The notes beneath the pieces were generated by a model, which did no database searches, was not told the DNA's origin, and saw nothing but the letters and a program-made list of their open reading frames with translations. DNA of 64,000 nucleotides, taken from the NCBI GenBank assembly GCA_916613615.1, contig OU744732.1, positions 56,149,727-56,213,726 of the forward strand. Direction: 5' to 3'. The position numbers and the translations under genes are program-made. Shown one piece after another: positions 36,401 through 48,099 of this stretch (its first letter is position 1; the number at the start of each line of letters is the position of its first letter). The stretch is from Steromphala cineraria. Its lineage: Eukaryota; Mollusca; Gastropoda; Trochida; Trochidae.

Positions 36401-39400
36401 CCGGCGTCCGTCCGTCCGTCCGTCCGTCCGTAAACTTTGTGGAATTTCGACTTCTTCTCCAGAACCATAAGGCCTGGAAAGCTGAAACTTTGTGTACAGA
36501 CTCCTTGGCTAGTGAGGATTATAAATTGTAGCTTTGGTGGCCCTGTGACCCCAAATAGGATCACAGGGGTCACAACTTTAAAAACCTATTTTCATCTTCT
36601 TCTCCAGTTCCGAAAGGACTAGAGAGTTGAAAATGATATATGCAGACTCCTTGGCCAATGGGGATTCTTAATTGTAGATTTCGTGACCCCATGACCCCAT
36701 ATGGGGCTACAGGGGTCACAACCTTAAAAACCTATTTTCATCTTCTTCTCCAGTTCCAAAAAGAGTAGAGAGTTAAAAATGATATGTGCAGACTCCTTGG
36801 ACACTGGGGATTCTAATTTGTAACTTTGGTGACCCTGTGACCCCAAATAGGGTCGAAGGGGTCACAATCTTAAAAACCTATTTTCATCTTCTTCTCCAGT
36901 TCTAAAAGGTCTAGAGAGCTGAAATTATATGTGCAGACTCCTTGGCAAATGGGGATTCTAAATTGTAGATTTCGTGACCCCATGACACAATAAGGGTCAC
37001 CTGTGTCCCAACCTTAAAAACTTATTTTCATCATCATCTTCAGTTCCAAAAGGTCTATTGAGCTTAAAGACTGCATGTAGACTCCTTGGCCAATTGGGAT
37101 TCTAAACTGTAGCTTTGTGACCCCATGACCCGTAAAATAGGGTCACAGGGGTCACAATCTTAAAAACCTATTTTTCCCCATTAGATGACAGTCTATGGCA
37201 AATTTATTTCTCCTTGGATATTTTAGTATGGACTTCTTTCACTGTCTAATATAGTAATCTAGCAAGTGTTGAATAATAATAAATCATTTGGGTAAGGAAA
37301 TATATTCCGAAATCGTTACATTTGTTTTGTAATTTTGTTATAGATTTTCTTGCAATAGGTAACATCAGTTTCATTTTTAGCTCATCTGGCCTGTATAAAG
37401 CAAACTTGATATGATGCCTGATGAGCTACAGAGCCAATGGCTCTATTTTTCTCAAATTGTGAGATCCATTCTCTGCGCAGAGAGGCAGATCAAATCTTGA
37501 AATGTTGACCGAGCCTCTGTTCTGTATAGACCAAATCTATGGGTTGCAATCCATATATTTTTGTGACAGCACTTCACACATGTCTGTCTTTTTAAACAGC
37601 CTTGCTGATTGCACATTACACTTTTACTGCCTTCAATCATGCATCTTCAATTCTACCCCACAAACAGGGGTAATAAGAAGAGAGGCTTGATCTGCCTCTG
37701 TGTGGAGCGAATGTGTGAGATGGTAAGTACCAAAAATGTTACCCTGACAGGGTGTTTAATTGTCAAACATTCTAGAAATAGCTTAAATCTACAATCAAAG
37801 ACCTATATGACATACTGTGTATATTAGTAGGAGCATGCGCAAACTCCAGCTATTTTCTGAACATTTTTGTGTTGGACATTACAACTCCATTTACCCTTGC
37901 ATATGCTTTGGAAGTATGTGGTAACCCATATTAAATGGAAAAGGAAATCAACTTACATTTAATTCCCAAGATTAGTTTCTGACTCCAGGTCCGAGTGGTG
38001 AGGAGGCGATAAGTGTCGAGTGATTGAGACAAGATGTGGCCCGTCTCCTGACTCACTGTGAGAAGCTCCTCTGCTCGCTTCATCTTCACGCACTCCTTGA
38101 GCAGTGAGAGCAGATCAATTGCACACAACGTAAGGACATCTCTGACAACAATCAACGAGCCTTTGAAGGATCCTGAAGCTGAAGGAAGAGTGTACAGATT
38201 GGATCTTATTTTCTTTACAACAAATAAATTAAAATTTGACAATTGATTCATGAAAATGTAATTTAGTTCTTTTAAATCTTATGCTAATTTGAACGAAGTC
38301 TATGGAGGGAATTGTGTCAGATTATCTTAAAACGATTTTCAAGAAATGTTTACCACTCAGTTACATAAATCATTTGACGATGTAACACATTTAAGCATTT
38401 GGTGTAAAAGATTATCACATCACTGGTAATCAAACTATGATTTAAGCCGGTATTTCAGTTAAAACAACGTCAGTCTTTGACACCTTGTCTGTTTAACTTA
38501 TCACGTTTTATGGCCCCTAGCCCAGGTGTATTTTACAGCTGTTAATTACACGGTCCTCACGACAGGTTAATTAAAGGTGTTTATTGGAAAAGTTAACAAA
38601 AGCAAGCCTAGTTCTCGAGTTTTGCTGTTGTTTAACTACTTTGGGGAATGGCGAAAGAAGGTTTCTCTGCCACATATAAAAAATCGTTCAAATTTGTTTC
38701 TGCGAAAATTGGTATGTGGTTTAGTCTTTTGCTACTTTTGGTTATTCTGATTTTTATTTTACTGGTTACCATGGAAACAATTCAAACGTTGTGCACAATG
38801 GGGGTAGGGTCTTTCCATGATTAGAAGTCGGGACAGGGGAACCTGTGCACATATTTCTAGTTCACAGTTGATGTTTGAACTTGAATCTGTGCTTTTGTAT
38901 CTTTTAAGGTGGTTGGATACCTTCGTTTCTGAGCATCCGCAACAGTCAGATTATGAAATTGAAATGTTTATACTCTTTTTGTAATTTTCACTGACAGTGT
39001 GAGTTCAACAACTTTGAACAAGTTTTATCATTGGGCCCCCTTGAGTGGACTCTTCTTGAACAAATACTATGGTGACATGTGTTATGACAAAATACCTCCA
39101 ACCTCCTTAAACTCGTAATTCGATTGTAGACCTTCGTTTTATCACATGCATTTGTTTTTCTGTATTTTAGATTTCCTACTAATCAAAACTAACCCATACC
39201 TCGTTTGGGAACCAATGTCGGGAACTTTGATGTACCACTAGTATCTTCAATGTTCAAGAACCTCTTTACAAGTGCAATTTGTCCACTTGAGCACCCGTCT
39301 TGAAGACTGAACGCCTTCAGAACCTGTAGCCAATTTATAAAAAAATTAACTTTATCATTTTTTTTCATACCAAATGCACAGTTATTATTCTAAATATGAT

Positions 39401-41388
39401 GTTTGTTATTGTGAAACAAATTTAAGTTAGATAAACATTTGGATGTTTTTGTTATTGTATTGCGATGGAGAAAGGCTCAAATAGTCGACTTAATTGCGTT
39501 AAATCTCTATTAGTTTGGTAATCAGTTGTAATATCTGGTTTGTAAGCATCACAACTTATCAGTGTCTTATTTAAAGGGACAGTTGCATTTTTATAAGGAA
39601 AAAATAGCAAACTCCCAAAAACAAAAATGACTGTTTCCAATTACAAAACATCATCATAAGTTATTAGATAAAACAAGGCAGATCTTAAAAGAGTTTACCA
39701 TTTCCTAACCTCAAATGAATTCAAAGTATTTGTGCAAAAAAGATTGCCAAGAGTTTACACTAAATTCAATATTTTATTCTATGACAACTAATCATCGACT
39801 TGAAAAACGAAATGTTCAACTCTATGAAAATGATAGTCTGACATATTAAGTCAATATTTAATGGGAACAAAATATTAGGAGATAGAATTCCATAACAAAT
39901 TCTTGTTACTGCCCTTTTTACATCTAATTGCAAGAAATTATTGTATTAGATAAAAACGTTGCTTGAACGAACACACCTTATAGATGTTATTTTTACTTAA
40001 AATATGGTTTTAAAATGTACCACTCATAATGAGATTATATAAACCTATTTATTATATTTTCCAATCCTCATGTCTTCTTAAACTAAGCTGTAACTATATA
40101 CTAGGTCTTAATTATAGCTTCTTAGGTATCTGTAAGTTATAAGCAAGAAAGTTTTGATTACATTCATCCATTAAATATGAAATTAATATGTACTTACTAA
40201 AGCTTGGCAAACTGTTAATCTTAACTTGTTTGAACATAACAGTCAATAAGATCATGAAATACATATAGACCATAATTTGCCAATAGTTTTGCACATGTGT
40301 CATTGCGTTGTGGTGATCATTCCAGCAACAGAAACCCCTCTACTATAAGTTTGAGCTTTGGCAGGAAAATGTCCTCAAACTTATCAATAGTTTTGCACGT
40401 AGGCATTTTGTCGGCCTAATGACCTCAAACATGCCTACGTGCAAAAAATGGTCAGTTTTCCGACGTTCACCAACATTGTACACAAATATAAATAGGAATT
40501 TGATAAAAAGTAGAAGAATTTGAAATACTCCGCTTTTATCTGAAACAATAGATATTGACATATTTACCATTCATTTATTGTTTTTGTTAACTTAATTTGT
40601 TGTTCATGGAAATTGTATGTTTACAAATGAAATTGAAATTCTGTTCCTTCTGTAAGAAGAGATTATACCAAATTATTTCAATTTTGACCATTTCAAGATT
40701 AATCACTTACACATTAAACAATGAATTTCTAAGATTAAAAAAATCCACCAACATGAATAAATTAAAAAAGTTAAGTAACTGAACGAATATTGTTATTAAA
40801 GTGACAAATTCCGTGAGAAATGAAAAATAGTTGGTGTCTAAGTTTGACAACACATTGTCAACGCAGTCTGATTAAAATCGACGGTGCCCTGATGAATGAA
40901 GTCCACAAAAATAGTATCTCTCCAGCTGCGATATCCTATCCTGTCTGAATGCAGCCAGCTTAATCCCAATTTCTGTTACCAGTTTAGCGCAAACGAAACC
41001 GAGTCATAAGCTATTCAATGACATCGACGTTTTTCAGTATAGTTTAGCGGCGTTCAATTATGAATAAAAGTACACTTGAGTTTCCTGCCCCTAGCACGAT
41101 AGCGAAAGTTTTTGCCGCCGTCCCTGAGATTGGTTTGACGATGTCTGAAACAAAGGTGGGTGCATTGAGCCCATTACGAAGGAGATATCCCGGCGTTCGA
41201 ATCCTATAAAGACGCTATTTTAACTATTCTATTCTCTGGAGCACGGTCGATTTCAAGCAGACTGTTGTCCATTGGTAATACTCTTTAAGGCAAACCTTAA
41301 TTCTTGAATCCAAACGAAGATCCTGAGATGAATCCTTGCTTATTGTTGCACCAAAGCTAGAAAGGACAACCAAAATGTTAAACAGCAT
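30350..41388 (-). CDS. Gene B: seven-exon secreted protein of unknown family, 336 aa (tandem paralogue 2)
   Basis: Second complete copy of gene A. Exons (minus strand, 5' to 3'): 41388-41296, 39323-39200, 38172-37957, 36261-36105, 34031-33895, 31203-31059, 30488-30350. Lengths and phases equal those of gene A exactly, all frames are open and the product is again 336 residues. Sixty-two residues differ from gene A by hand count (about 82% identity), spread over all exons and densest in exon 7. Gene B gains cysteines at the exon 3/4 junction (GIKC) and in exon 7 (MCGW). Introns 3 and 5 contain hairpin-ended repeats that gene A lacks. No stop, frameshift or lost splice site is seen, so it appears to be a live gene rather than a pseudogene. 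Family and function are not recognised. Confidence 0.82.
31059..31203 (-). CDS. Gene B exon 6
   Basis: Residues 243-290. Acceptor TTTCAG, donor AG|GTAATA. Reads DGIVLCSGTRGLFIMTRHGK and then a basic turn and HIFAVL. Eight codons are changed by replacement against about three silent changes. Confidence 0.84.
31743..33300 (-). mobile_element. Hairpin-ended element in gene B intron 5
   Basis: Left end is a perfect hairpin (31743-31772, TAAGGATTCAGCC stem of 13 bp, 4-base loop). The right end carries GCTGAATCCG (33258-33267), a copy of the stem. Geometry is the same as the element at 1547-2391, but without a clear microsatellite or core tandem repeats. It contains CAAGGGCAGATAACT, also seen at 47,110. 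Absent from gene A. Confidence 0.6.
33895..34031 (-). CDS. Gene B exon 5
   Basis: Residues 197-242. Acceptor AACAG, donor A|GTATGA. A partial second copy of the exon's 3' end and flanking intron lies just downstream at about 33,770-33,840, a small local duplication that does not disturb the exon. Confidence 0.82.
35588..35877. mobile_element. MITE copy, long inverted repeats (copy B)
   Basis: Orthologous to 14552-14786, with a better kept right end (TCTGCCTCTGTGGGGAGAGA). Confidence 0.6.
36105..36261 (-). CDS. Gene B exon 4
   Basis: Residues 145-196. Acceptor TTTAG, donor AT|GTAAAC. The upstream split codon makes cysteine where gene A has phenylalanine. Three nearby positions at the 3' end (WSAIDQD versus WIAIIKD) become much more polar. 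Confidence 0.8.
36352..37446 (-). mobile_element. Hairpin-ended element with about 148-bp core repeats in gene B intron 3
   Basis: Hairpin AGCTCATCTGGCC...GATGGGCT (36352-36382), (GTCC)n microsatellite (36405-36431), then about five units carrying CTATTTTCATCTTCTTCTCC and GCAGACTCCTTGG. A second short end TAGCTCATCTGGCCTG at 37,378 suggests a head-to-tail deletion derivative. The far end has AGAGCCAATGGCTCT and GATGAGCT, matching the hairpin. Clean insertion relative to gene A. Confidence 0.7.
36436..37175 (-). repeat. Tandem core repeat, about five units of 145-150 bp
   Basis: Recognised by TTAAAAACCTATTTTCATC recurring at about 36,578, 36,725, 36,870, 37,013 and 37,160, with GTGACCCCATGACCC blocks between. 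Confidence 0.75.
37467..37713. mobile_element. MITE in gene B intron 3, same insertion as in gene A
   Basis: Same flanks (TGTGAGATC before, TGTGAGATG after), so the insertion predates the duplication. It is shortened internally to 247 bp. Confidence 0.68.
37957..38172 (-). CDS. Gene B exon 3, helical segment
   Basis: Residues 73-144. The consensus donor T|GTAAGT and the doubled acceptor CAGCTTCAG are both kept. Eleven replacement codons and about two silent changes separate it from gene A. The basic KMKR patch and HILSQSL are unchanged. Confidence 0.87.
39200..39323 (-). CDS. Gene B exon 2
   Basis: Residues 32-72 plus one base. Acceptor CTACAG, donor G|GTATGG. The CSSGQIALVKRFLNIE motif is intact. 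Confidence 0.85.
40391..40446. repeat. Perfect 16-bp inverted repeat in gene B intron 1
   Basis: TTTTGCACGTAGGCAT at 40391-40406 and its exact reverse complement at 40431-40446, 24 bases apart. The gene A counterpart (about 19,588-19,646) has mismatched arms. Confidence 0.6.
41296..41388 (-). CDS. Gene B exon 1: start codon and signal peptide
   Basis: Residues 1-31. The signal peptide reads MLFNILVVLSSFGATISK, and the donor AAG|GTTTGC is the same as in gene A. Five replacement and no silent differences from gene A were counted in these 93 bases. Confidence 0.78.
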
Positions 41389-41439
41389 ATCTACTATACC
41401 GTTGCCTCTTCCAAACTAGTTGAAGTCATCTATTTGAGA

Positions 41440-41446
41440 TCTTATA
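41440..41446 (-). promoter_or_regulatory. Possible TATA box of gene B
   Basis: TATAAGA on the minus strand, 52-58 bases before the gene B ATG, exactly matching the gene A arrangement. The block from here to the start codon is nearly identical in both copies. Confidence 0.4.
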
Positions 41447-43324
41447 ATGACAGCAGTAATGATATTGGTCACATTGTTATTTCAGCTTTGACAAAACATG
41501 AGATTGTCAAAACGAACATAAATTGTTTTAAAAGAGAATACATTAAAAATTCTTCATTAACTGAAAATAAAATCCTATTTTTCTTCTTCTCGTGAATCCA
41601 TTTCAAACTAAACTGTTAAAGTGATATTCTATAAGTTTGATGGGATATCGTTCAATGAAAAAAATAAGCATATAATATTTTATTTAATGAGACGTGTCAG
41701 GAAAGATCTTACTAAACATTATACCGCTTTTAAACACTTAGACCATTTGTCTTCTCTGTAAATTCACATATCTATCACTAATGCTCATTTTCTAAGAACA
41801 GTATAAAAGTTTTTGTAACTTAGTGTTTCGTCACAATCCATAGATTAGCAGAAAGTAAAATTGATTAAATATATGATCAGGAAGATTTACTCTGTGCTCT
41901 TTTCTTCTTTTTGCAGTTATGACTTACCCCTTAATAGCCCAACCGTTTTATGGTAACTATTTTGCTTTTGATTGATTCGACTAAGTAGTCATATTGAAAT
42001 GCATGCATAAGGTTGGTTTAGCACTGTATTTAATGGAAGAAACATGTATATAGGAATTATATAAGTGAGTTTTAACTTCCTTTCAGTTTCCAAAATACCA
42101 TTTTCTGAAATAAGTTTAACAATCAATTCATAAATACATCATTAACTCACAAACTGAAAGCCGAATGTATTAGACTAAAAGAGCATGACTTGAAATATAT
42201 AGATACGAGTCAATTATTCCCAACCAACATAATCACGTAAACAAATTGTATAACGAAATCATACAAAGCTCGTTTCAACTAGTTTTATTAGAATATACTC
42301 CCTAACGTCATTAGTTGTGCTCGAGATTAAGTCTGTTCTTAAGTCTTTTTTTAAAGACATCGCAAAGTTGAACTTTAAACTGGGTTTGACACATCATTGC
42401 TCCTTTCAACTTTTTAATTCCATCTATTAGGAGGATATTACAGGATAGATTAAGTCTAACTACGGAAAAGTTATCGTATTTACTTTGGATTTTATAGTAT
42501 CAGTCAAAGGATTATATTATCACTGAATTATCTGCCAATATTGTTAACAGAAATAATTCATGTTGTAACACTTCAATAAGACTCCATATTCCAGCATTTT
42601 CTTCATATTTCGTTGTAGTATTCATATAGCCTACATGTGACATGTGATTTTGCCTTATTATACAGCTGCTGTCCGATTGTTCAATGAAACCTAAATGAAA
42701 TAGATTGTCTCCTTTATCTCACAAAATAGCAATTGCATTGATACGATTGGCATATCGGAAACCTTTTTCTTGGGTAATAAACAATCTTACATTGAAATAT
42801 TTTTGGTGACAAATAGTACGTTTTTGTATTATACCTACCGTTGATAATTCACACGCATGACTCGTTTCAATGAGCGACAGAAAAGTAAATGAAATTGTAA
42901 CAGAGCTGCATTTATATTTGAGAAACATTTCCTGCAAGAACAAATGTTTGTCATTAAGGTAACTGCTCTTGATTTAATGATATGGTATAAAAATGTGTAT
43001 ATTGTTTATTTAACATATTCCTTAAAACATATTTGAACGCATTGATTGTCAACCATTTTCAATTAAATTCTTCTATTCTTGTTTTCCCTCAAGACTGTTC
43101 TTATGCCTTTCCCTTATTTTGGTTATTAAACATTTTACTGTAATATCATCCCCTGATGCCTCATAGAAAGTTATTTCAGATGATATTCAGTACAGATTTG
43201 ATTATCATTCTGACAATATCTCTAATGATAATTTAGGATGAAACTATGAATGTTTTACTTAGTAACATTTATTCATATTGCATTTTGTAACAATTACAAC
43301 TTGCAAACATGAAAATTCATGTAT
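41447..43324. other. Upstream flank of gene B, non-coding
   Basis: 41,447-42,250 aligns with 20,661-21,560; the rest is unique to copy B. No gene seen. Confidence 0.5.
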
Positions 43325-44040
43325 AATAATAATAGTCCATTTCTTAAGCGCACTTTCCATGATAAATAACATGTTCTGGGAGCATATGATGTAACTACAT
43401 GTATGAAAAGGCTTTGCAGCAGAGGTGTGGTTTTAGTGTCCGTTTAAATTCTTGGTAGTCTGTGCACAGTCTGAGGGTGAGAGGTAGTTTGTTCCATTCG
43501 GTGCTTGCACTGCATGAAACAGACCTCCCTCCGAATCTGCATAGTTTGATTTTCGGTTGTTGTTCTGACCGGAGTGATCGTTTCACAAGGTCTTGAAGGT
43601 ACTTGGGCGCAGTTCCTGACAGACACTGGTGCGTGTAGGACAGCACTTTGAACAACACACGTTGTATCACAGGCAACCAATGTAGTTCTTTGAGAATTGG
43701 TGACATGGAACAACTTATAGGACAAAAGGAGACAATCCTCGCAGCTGTATATCGGATCCTATGAAGCTTCTGTTGTTGCTTGTTTGTGGCGCCGATTAAC
43801 AGACATTTGAAGCAATCGACCCTTGATTTTACTAGCGCCAGGAACAGAAGATTTGCAGCTTCCTTTGTTAGCATGGACGTATTTTCCTAATGTTCCTTTG
43901 ACAGTTGACTGATCTGTTTGTCCATCCTCAGTTCAGAGTCCAGGTACACGCCCAAGTCCTTTACTCATCCTGACACTTGAGTTTGAAAAGTCACGTGACC
44001 GCGGGCAAGCCGTCAAAGTTTACGTTGAGTTGAACGGTAT
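43325..44040 (-). pseudogene. LINE fragment: 3' end of an L2/CR1-type reverse transcriptase ORF
   Basis: The frame at 43874-43395 reads ILKELHWLPVIQRVLFKVLS, then GTAPKYLQDLV and STEWNKLPLTLR, the conserved C-terminal region that follows the catalytic palm in L2/CR1/Rex-like LINE polymerases. After a frameshift the upstream part reads VKDLGVYLDSELRMD (to about 43,975), also typical. The 3' end has GCGCTTAAGAAATGG and an (ATT)n tail at 43,325. It is truncated and frameshifted, hence dead. The family call is to clade level only. Confidence 0.72.
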
Positions 44041-47000
44041 TTTAGTGAACTTGTCATCCTCGCCTAGACCTTAAAATTTTCTCTATAAAACAATTGAAAG
44101 TCTCAAAAGACTGTACACTGTTTAGACCTATTTTAAAGAGTCAATAAAGACGACTAAGGCCCTCAAACGTATTCAACGACGCACTTTTGTGAACCGTTGG
44201 ATTAGGTTACACAACAGGAATAATGAAAACTTAAAATGTTCAATAAAATCATTTGAAAAATTCTAGATTTGAAATACATGTAAGATTTTTTTAAGTAAGA
44301 AATGTCATGGATTAAACTTAAAAAATAATCATAACGTTATTGAAACACGTTATTGAAACACGTATGAAGATAAATAAAAAATCTCGAACTTATCAAAAAT
44401 CGACAACATGAAACCAACTTCTCCCACAACATTTGAAAGTTAACAGTCTCTACTGATTCTCTTCACGTACCTTTGTCCATATTTTGAAAATAGAATAAAT
44501 AACAAATGAAATATTTTGTAATGAATTTAATTTTGCATTTGAATTTAAAAAGAAGAATCATTAATGAAACTCTTTTGATTTATGAATTAAAGATACACTG
44601 CTGGTATAAAGGAAATCAAACAGAGCTACAAAACATTACATCAGAGATGATATTTGACGGCGTACCAAGCAGTTTCCATTGATTTATTCTATCAAATCTA
44701 TTTATCATTTTATTGCTTTTTAAACAGCCTTTAACATCGGAAAACTTCAGATAATGCACAGAAATCTAACATTGCGGTTGGGTTTATAGCAATGGAAGTA
44801 AACATCAATAAATTATGCATTCAAAATAATTTTAAAATTTAGATAATTTACACAATTCTTACTGATAAAACAAATGTTGAGTCAGAGTAAAACACACAGG
44901 AGCAAAAGAAACGATATCAACTTTTCAAGAGGGTGAATTATACAATGCTGTGACAAGTGAAATGCCACAACTAGACCATGCGATAGGCTATGTATAAAAG
45001 TACTGACTCAAAATTTCATTCATCAGAGTATGATTCTTTTATTGTTATAACTATTCAAATTTACTTGAGGTCCTAAACAGCTTTTTCAAGATGCTTTTTG
45101 GCCATAATGTAATAAATCGAACTTGAAAAAGTTACGAATTTTAGAAACTCTATAGATATATGATGTTACAGATATAAATGGAAATCAATTTTGTTTTCAT
45201 ATATGCTGTATGAGGCTGAAAAAAACAAGCAAAAAAACTGTTTTCACTTTCCTAGCTCATCTAGTTAAGAAGACTTTAAAACGAAAATTTTTGAAAGGCG
45301 TATAATTCAAATACCCTGATCAAATATTGCTTATAAATTCATAACGTAGTTCAAGTTGCTGCTGAAGACATGAAGTATAACCCTGTTTCCGTCGTAATTA
45401 ACTATCTTGTATTTATATGGTATCTGTTCTTTTGCCTCTGGGTATTACACCGTAAATATTTGAATAATCACCGGCGTTGAAAGGTCGTCAGGTTTAAGCC
45501 GCCTGCGTGCCGTGATTCGTGAATATGTCCGGGACAAAAATGTTTACAATATTTATCGATATGCAATAACTGATATAACAATATCTTCATAGCAATCCTA
45601 ATGAATTGATTTGCATAGAGTTATCAAAATTGAACATAAATGTCATGGCTTAGGTAACAACCTATACTCCGGATCAAAATGGTTTCTAACATTGATAATC
45701 GCGATTACTCAGGAATTAACGGTACATATTAATGGTGTTATTTAGTCAAGAGCTACTGATTGTGGCTGAAACGTTCAAAGTAAGGGATAAAAGATTCAGT
45801 TGAGCGACAAAATAACGGCATAGAATCTTGAATTTGATCGAATACCGGACGATATACCACTGCAAACGTGAGTTTTGAAAACTATTAACCGACAGCGGGA
45901 TTAATTGAAGATCATGTGTTAAAAGTGTTTCAAAGATTAATTTCTAGTAATATACAGCGGTGTGGTAAGGATGTCATATTAGATTCCATTAGATTTTCAT
46001 GAAATAATTCTAGATTCTTTTTTAACTAAGTGACTTTGTGAGGAATTACCATAGCTACGGTTACATTTTTTCCGATAATTTATACCATGTTTAATATTCT
46101 TTTCGAATAACATTAATTTCATCATCATATCATATTTTAAATGATGCATAAAATTTGTAATTGTAGCTAATGGGAGACCTTTTTTTACATCGGATAGTCA
46201 TCAAATTATTTATTTTTAATACTCATGTACTTCAAACTGAGATAATTTCTAATATACTTACAAAGTTTAACAAAGAGATATACATAATTCATCGCATAAG
46301 AAATTATTTATGTAAAACCAGAATAACATTAGTCTATTGAATTTACGCGAAAATATGATACCTCTGTATATTTTTAACGACACAATGACGGGTAGATGCA
46401 GAAATATTCGCGAAATAAGCCATTTGTTTAATTTACTCATAGTCTACAATTTATTTCATACGCCTAAGTATGACATCTGTAATGTTGTACATACAACGTA
46501 GAAATACCAAAAAGACGTATATTTAAAGTTTAAGATATAAAATATGTAATATGTTCTCCGATCACATCAGATTTTACTAAATAACTCGGTTTATAAATTA
46601 TAAATATAGTTTTCTGCGATGGTATGTCAGCTTATATATATCTTTTACATACATTTATTAGGAAACTAATTTCATGACAAGCCAAAATGCCACAATCACT
46701 ATATTTTGCGGGTAAATATAACAAATCTTGAAGGGTTCCTATAAACTTTTAAACATTCTTTTCAAAGAATTATTTACAGATGAATGATTGAATCCTTACT
46801 AAATTGTTTTCAAATCAATTTGATTGACAAAGTTTAACAGTTATATCTTGAAAATTATTCACGCGACGAAAATGAAACATAAATTGAGTTACATAGCCTA
46901 TATCTATAGACTAATACAGACAGCCGTACGATGGCCTATGACATAACAAGACAGATTTAAATTGAGAATTTCACCCCGTTAACAATCATCATTTATTGTT

Positions 47001-47164
47001 TTCTAATTTCTTTAAAATCAAATGCTTTCCAATACAATTTCCCATACAACACCAAAATGCAAGCTACTGCACTAGATCCCATTGACGCCAAGCGTGACGT
47101 TGCCCGCGGTCAAGGGCAGATAACTCTAAACGTCAAAACTGGAAAATGGTCAATTCCCTTATGT
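44041..47164. other. AT-rich sequence between two LINE fragments
   Basis: No coding frame, RNA gene or known repeat seen. Its ends carry an inverted 13-mer, TGACCGCGGGCAA and TTGCCCGCGGTCA, the only marked GC-rich motifs here. Confidence 0.4.
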
Positions 47165-47420
47165 CTAAAAAACAGTTAGTGATTAATGTTGAAGGGGTTT
47201 TCGACTACGATGGATCAGGTCTGAACAGCTTCATCAACTGTCTGTTGTCATCAAAGTCATGGTGCAGGAGCATATGATTCTCGATGAGGTCACCTAGTGG
47301 TCTATTGTAGAGCGTAAACAGAACAGAAGAACTTGAGAACTTGCGAAAGAGAACTTTGGGAACATCGCAGTCACACCTGTGTCTTTTAAGGAGTCTAAGC
47401 AGACGTGGAATATCAACACT
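47165..47420 (-). pseudogene. LINE fragment: reverse transcriptase catalytic block, mutated
   Basis: Reads VLFTLYNRPLGDLIENHMLL and then HHDFDDNRQL. In related LINEs this is the LFTLY...PLGDII...YADDTQL block, so the YADD active site is altered to DFDD here. It lies upstream, in the LINE's own sense, of the 43,325-44,040 fragment, so both may be halves of one element parted by about 3.1 kb. Confidence 0.6.
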
Positions 47421-48099
47421 GTTTTGAATGAGTCTAACTTATTCAGTTATTCATGAGCATTACAACATATACAGGAACACTTGCACATCATACTGTTTGA
47501 TTGTATGATTTGCAACATGATATTTTTGTATTTACTACTGTTCCATGGGAATCACATAATGAGAGAGTTTCATTGAAACATTTGATATGACATTTGATGT
47601 TTACGCTGCCTTCCTTGTAATGATAATAAAAATCGTTCTAAACCTTTACACAACTTGTTCTTTTCGTTTACTACCAAACTGCTTTTGACATACACTCTAC
47701 TTTTTTTCTGTTGTTTCTTTCAAATACTTCTTAAACTAAAAAACTGAAAATTATATAAATGTCATATGCACAAGCCTCTAGAGACATTCTTTATTTGATT
47801 AGCTAACATTTGTCTTATTTTCAATTTGATAAATTTATTATTGTCCTTTTTAGTTTTTTAATATTGATTTGATCGGAGATTTCATTTTCATTTCTTTCAA
47901 ATGTTCTTTATCTGTTGGAATGGCGTTTTCATGTGACATATCATTTCGTCAAATCCCTGAATAAAACAAATCATTTGTCAAGAAGAATCCTTATCTCGAA
48001 AAATTAATATTGAACTGATAGGCAATCAATCATGATACAAGAAATTAGGAAGACGGAGTTAAGAAAATCTGAAACCACTGTAAGAATGATACGTGCATT

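Noticed and set aside
36382..36573. 63-codon minus-strand frame with a GRTDGRTDAG run
   Set aside because: The run is the GTCC microsatellite of the element at 36352-37446.
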